Positions 21,570-21,613 of a stretch of 21,613 nt of DNA are shown in pieces. The DNA lies in contig CBDTXZ010000036.1 in NCBI GenBank assembly GCA_965364515.1, positions 1 to 21,613 on the forward strand. Direction: 5' to 3'. The translations under genes and the position numbers were made by a program. Under the pieces are notes generated by a model that did no database searches, had not been told where the DNA came from, and saw nothing but the letters and a program-made list of their open reading frames with translations. Source of the DNA: JAHEDH01 sp965364515 (GTDB taxonomy: Bacteria; Actinomycetota; Acidimicrobiia; Spongiisociales; ZC4RG35). Position 1 is the stretch's first letter. The number at the start of each line of letters is the position of its first letter.

Positions 21570-21613
21570 GTGGCCAATCCCGTTCTCGCCAGAGCTTTCG
21601 ACACGCGTCAACA
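21570..21613 (+). CDS. Start of a divergent gene cut by the window edge
   Basis: A GTG start preceded by a strong AGGAGG (21560-21565) four bases away. The visible codons read MANPVLARAFDTRQ. That N-terminus resembles actinobacterial Bax inhibitor-1/YccA-like membrane proteins, whose N-termini often contain a similar NPVL-R-A pattern, but 14 residues are too few to be sure. An overlapping GTG two bases earlier, in another frame, is closer to the ribosome-binding site than usual. Confidence 0.5.
   Translation, partial: MANPVLARAFDTRQ

Overview
This is a 21.6 kb window of GC-rich bacterial chromosome, packed with genes that often overlap by 4 bases and often start with GTG or TTG. Almost everything is on the minus strand; only the ammonium transporter and a gene cut off at the right edge are on the plus strand. 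The run mfd - lipoprotein - mazG - eno - ftsB/divIC - DUF501 - ppx matches the actinobacterial core order (as in Mycobacterium, from memory). The organism is therefore very probably an Actinomycetota member, perhaps Acidimicrobiia-like; the class is a guess. Nothing looks like a phage, insertion sequence, plasmid or CRISPR array.

Left block (1-8621, minus strand, read right to left): aceK (isocitrate dehydrogenase kinase/phosphatase), moxR (AAA+ ATPase), a DUF58 protein, a multi-pass membrane protein with a C-terminal DUF4129, and a large GNAT acetyltransferase fused to an NDP-forming acyl-CoA synthetase. Start/stop overlaps or gaps of at most 30 bp link all five, so they probably form one operon. 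It ends at a hairpin touching the last stop codon. A gap with two islands of 7-bp repeats follows, then the start of an enoyl-CoA hydratase. AceK is best known from proteobacterial glyoxylate-shunt (aceBAK) operons, so its coupling here to a MoxR/DUF58 membrane module and a protein-acetyltransferase-like enzyme is the most unusual thing in the window.

Middle (8622-10716): an intergenic region with an inverted repeat, the plus-strand amt gene with a strong intrinsic terminator, then a convergent cytidine deaminase gene downstream of tRNA-Leu(UAA).

Right block (10751-19682, minus strand): mfd is followed by two tightly coupled sub-operons, parvulin-lipoprotein/mazG and eno/ftsB/DUF501/ppx. These serve transcription-coupled repair, extracytoplasmic folding, nucleotide-pool cleaning, glycolysis, division and polyphosphate or alarmone turnover. 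A third 7-bp repeat island lies between mfd and the lipoprotein gene, and alternative hairpins lie in front of eno. The far right holds a CPBP-family membrane protease, two overlapping hotdog thioesterase genes and the first codons of a divergent plus-strand gene.

All family calls come from reading motifs by eye; no database search was run.
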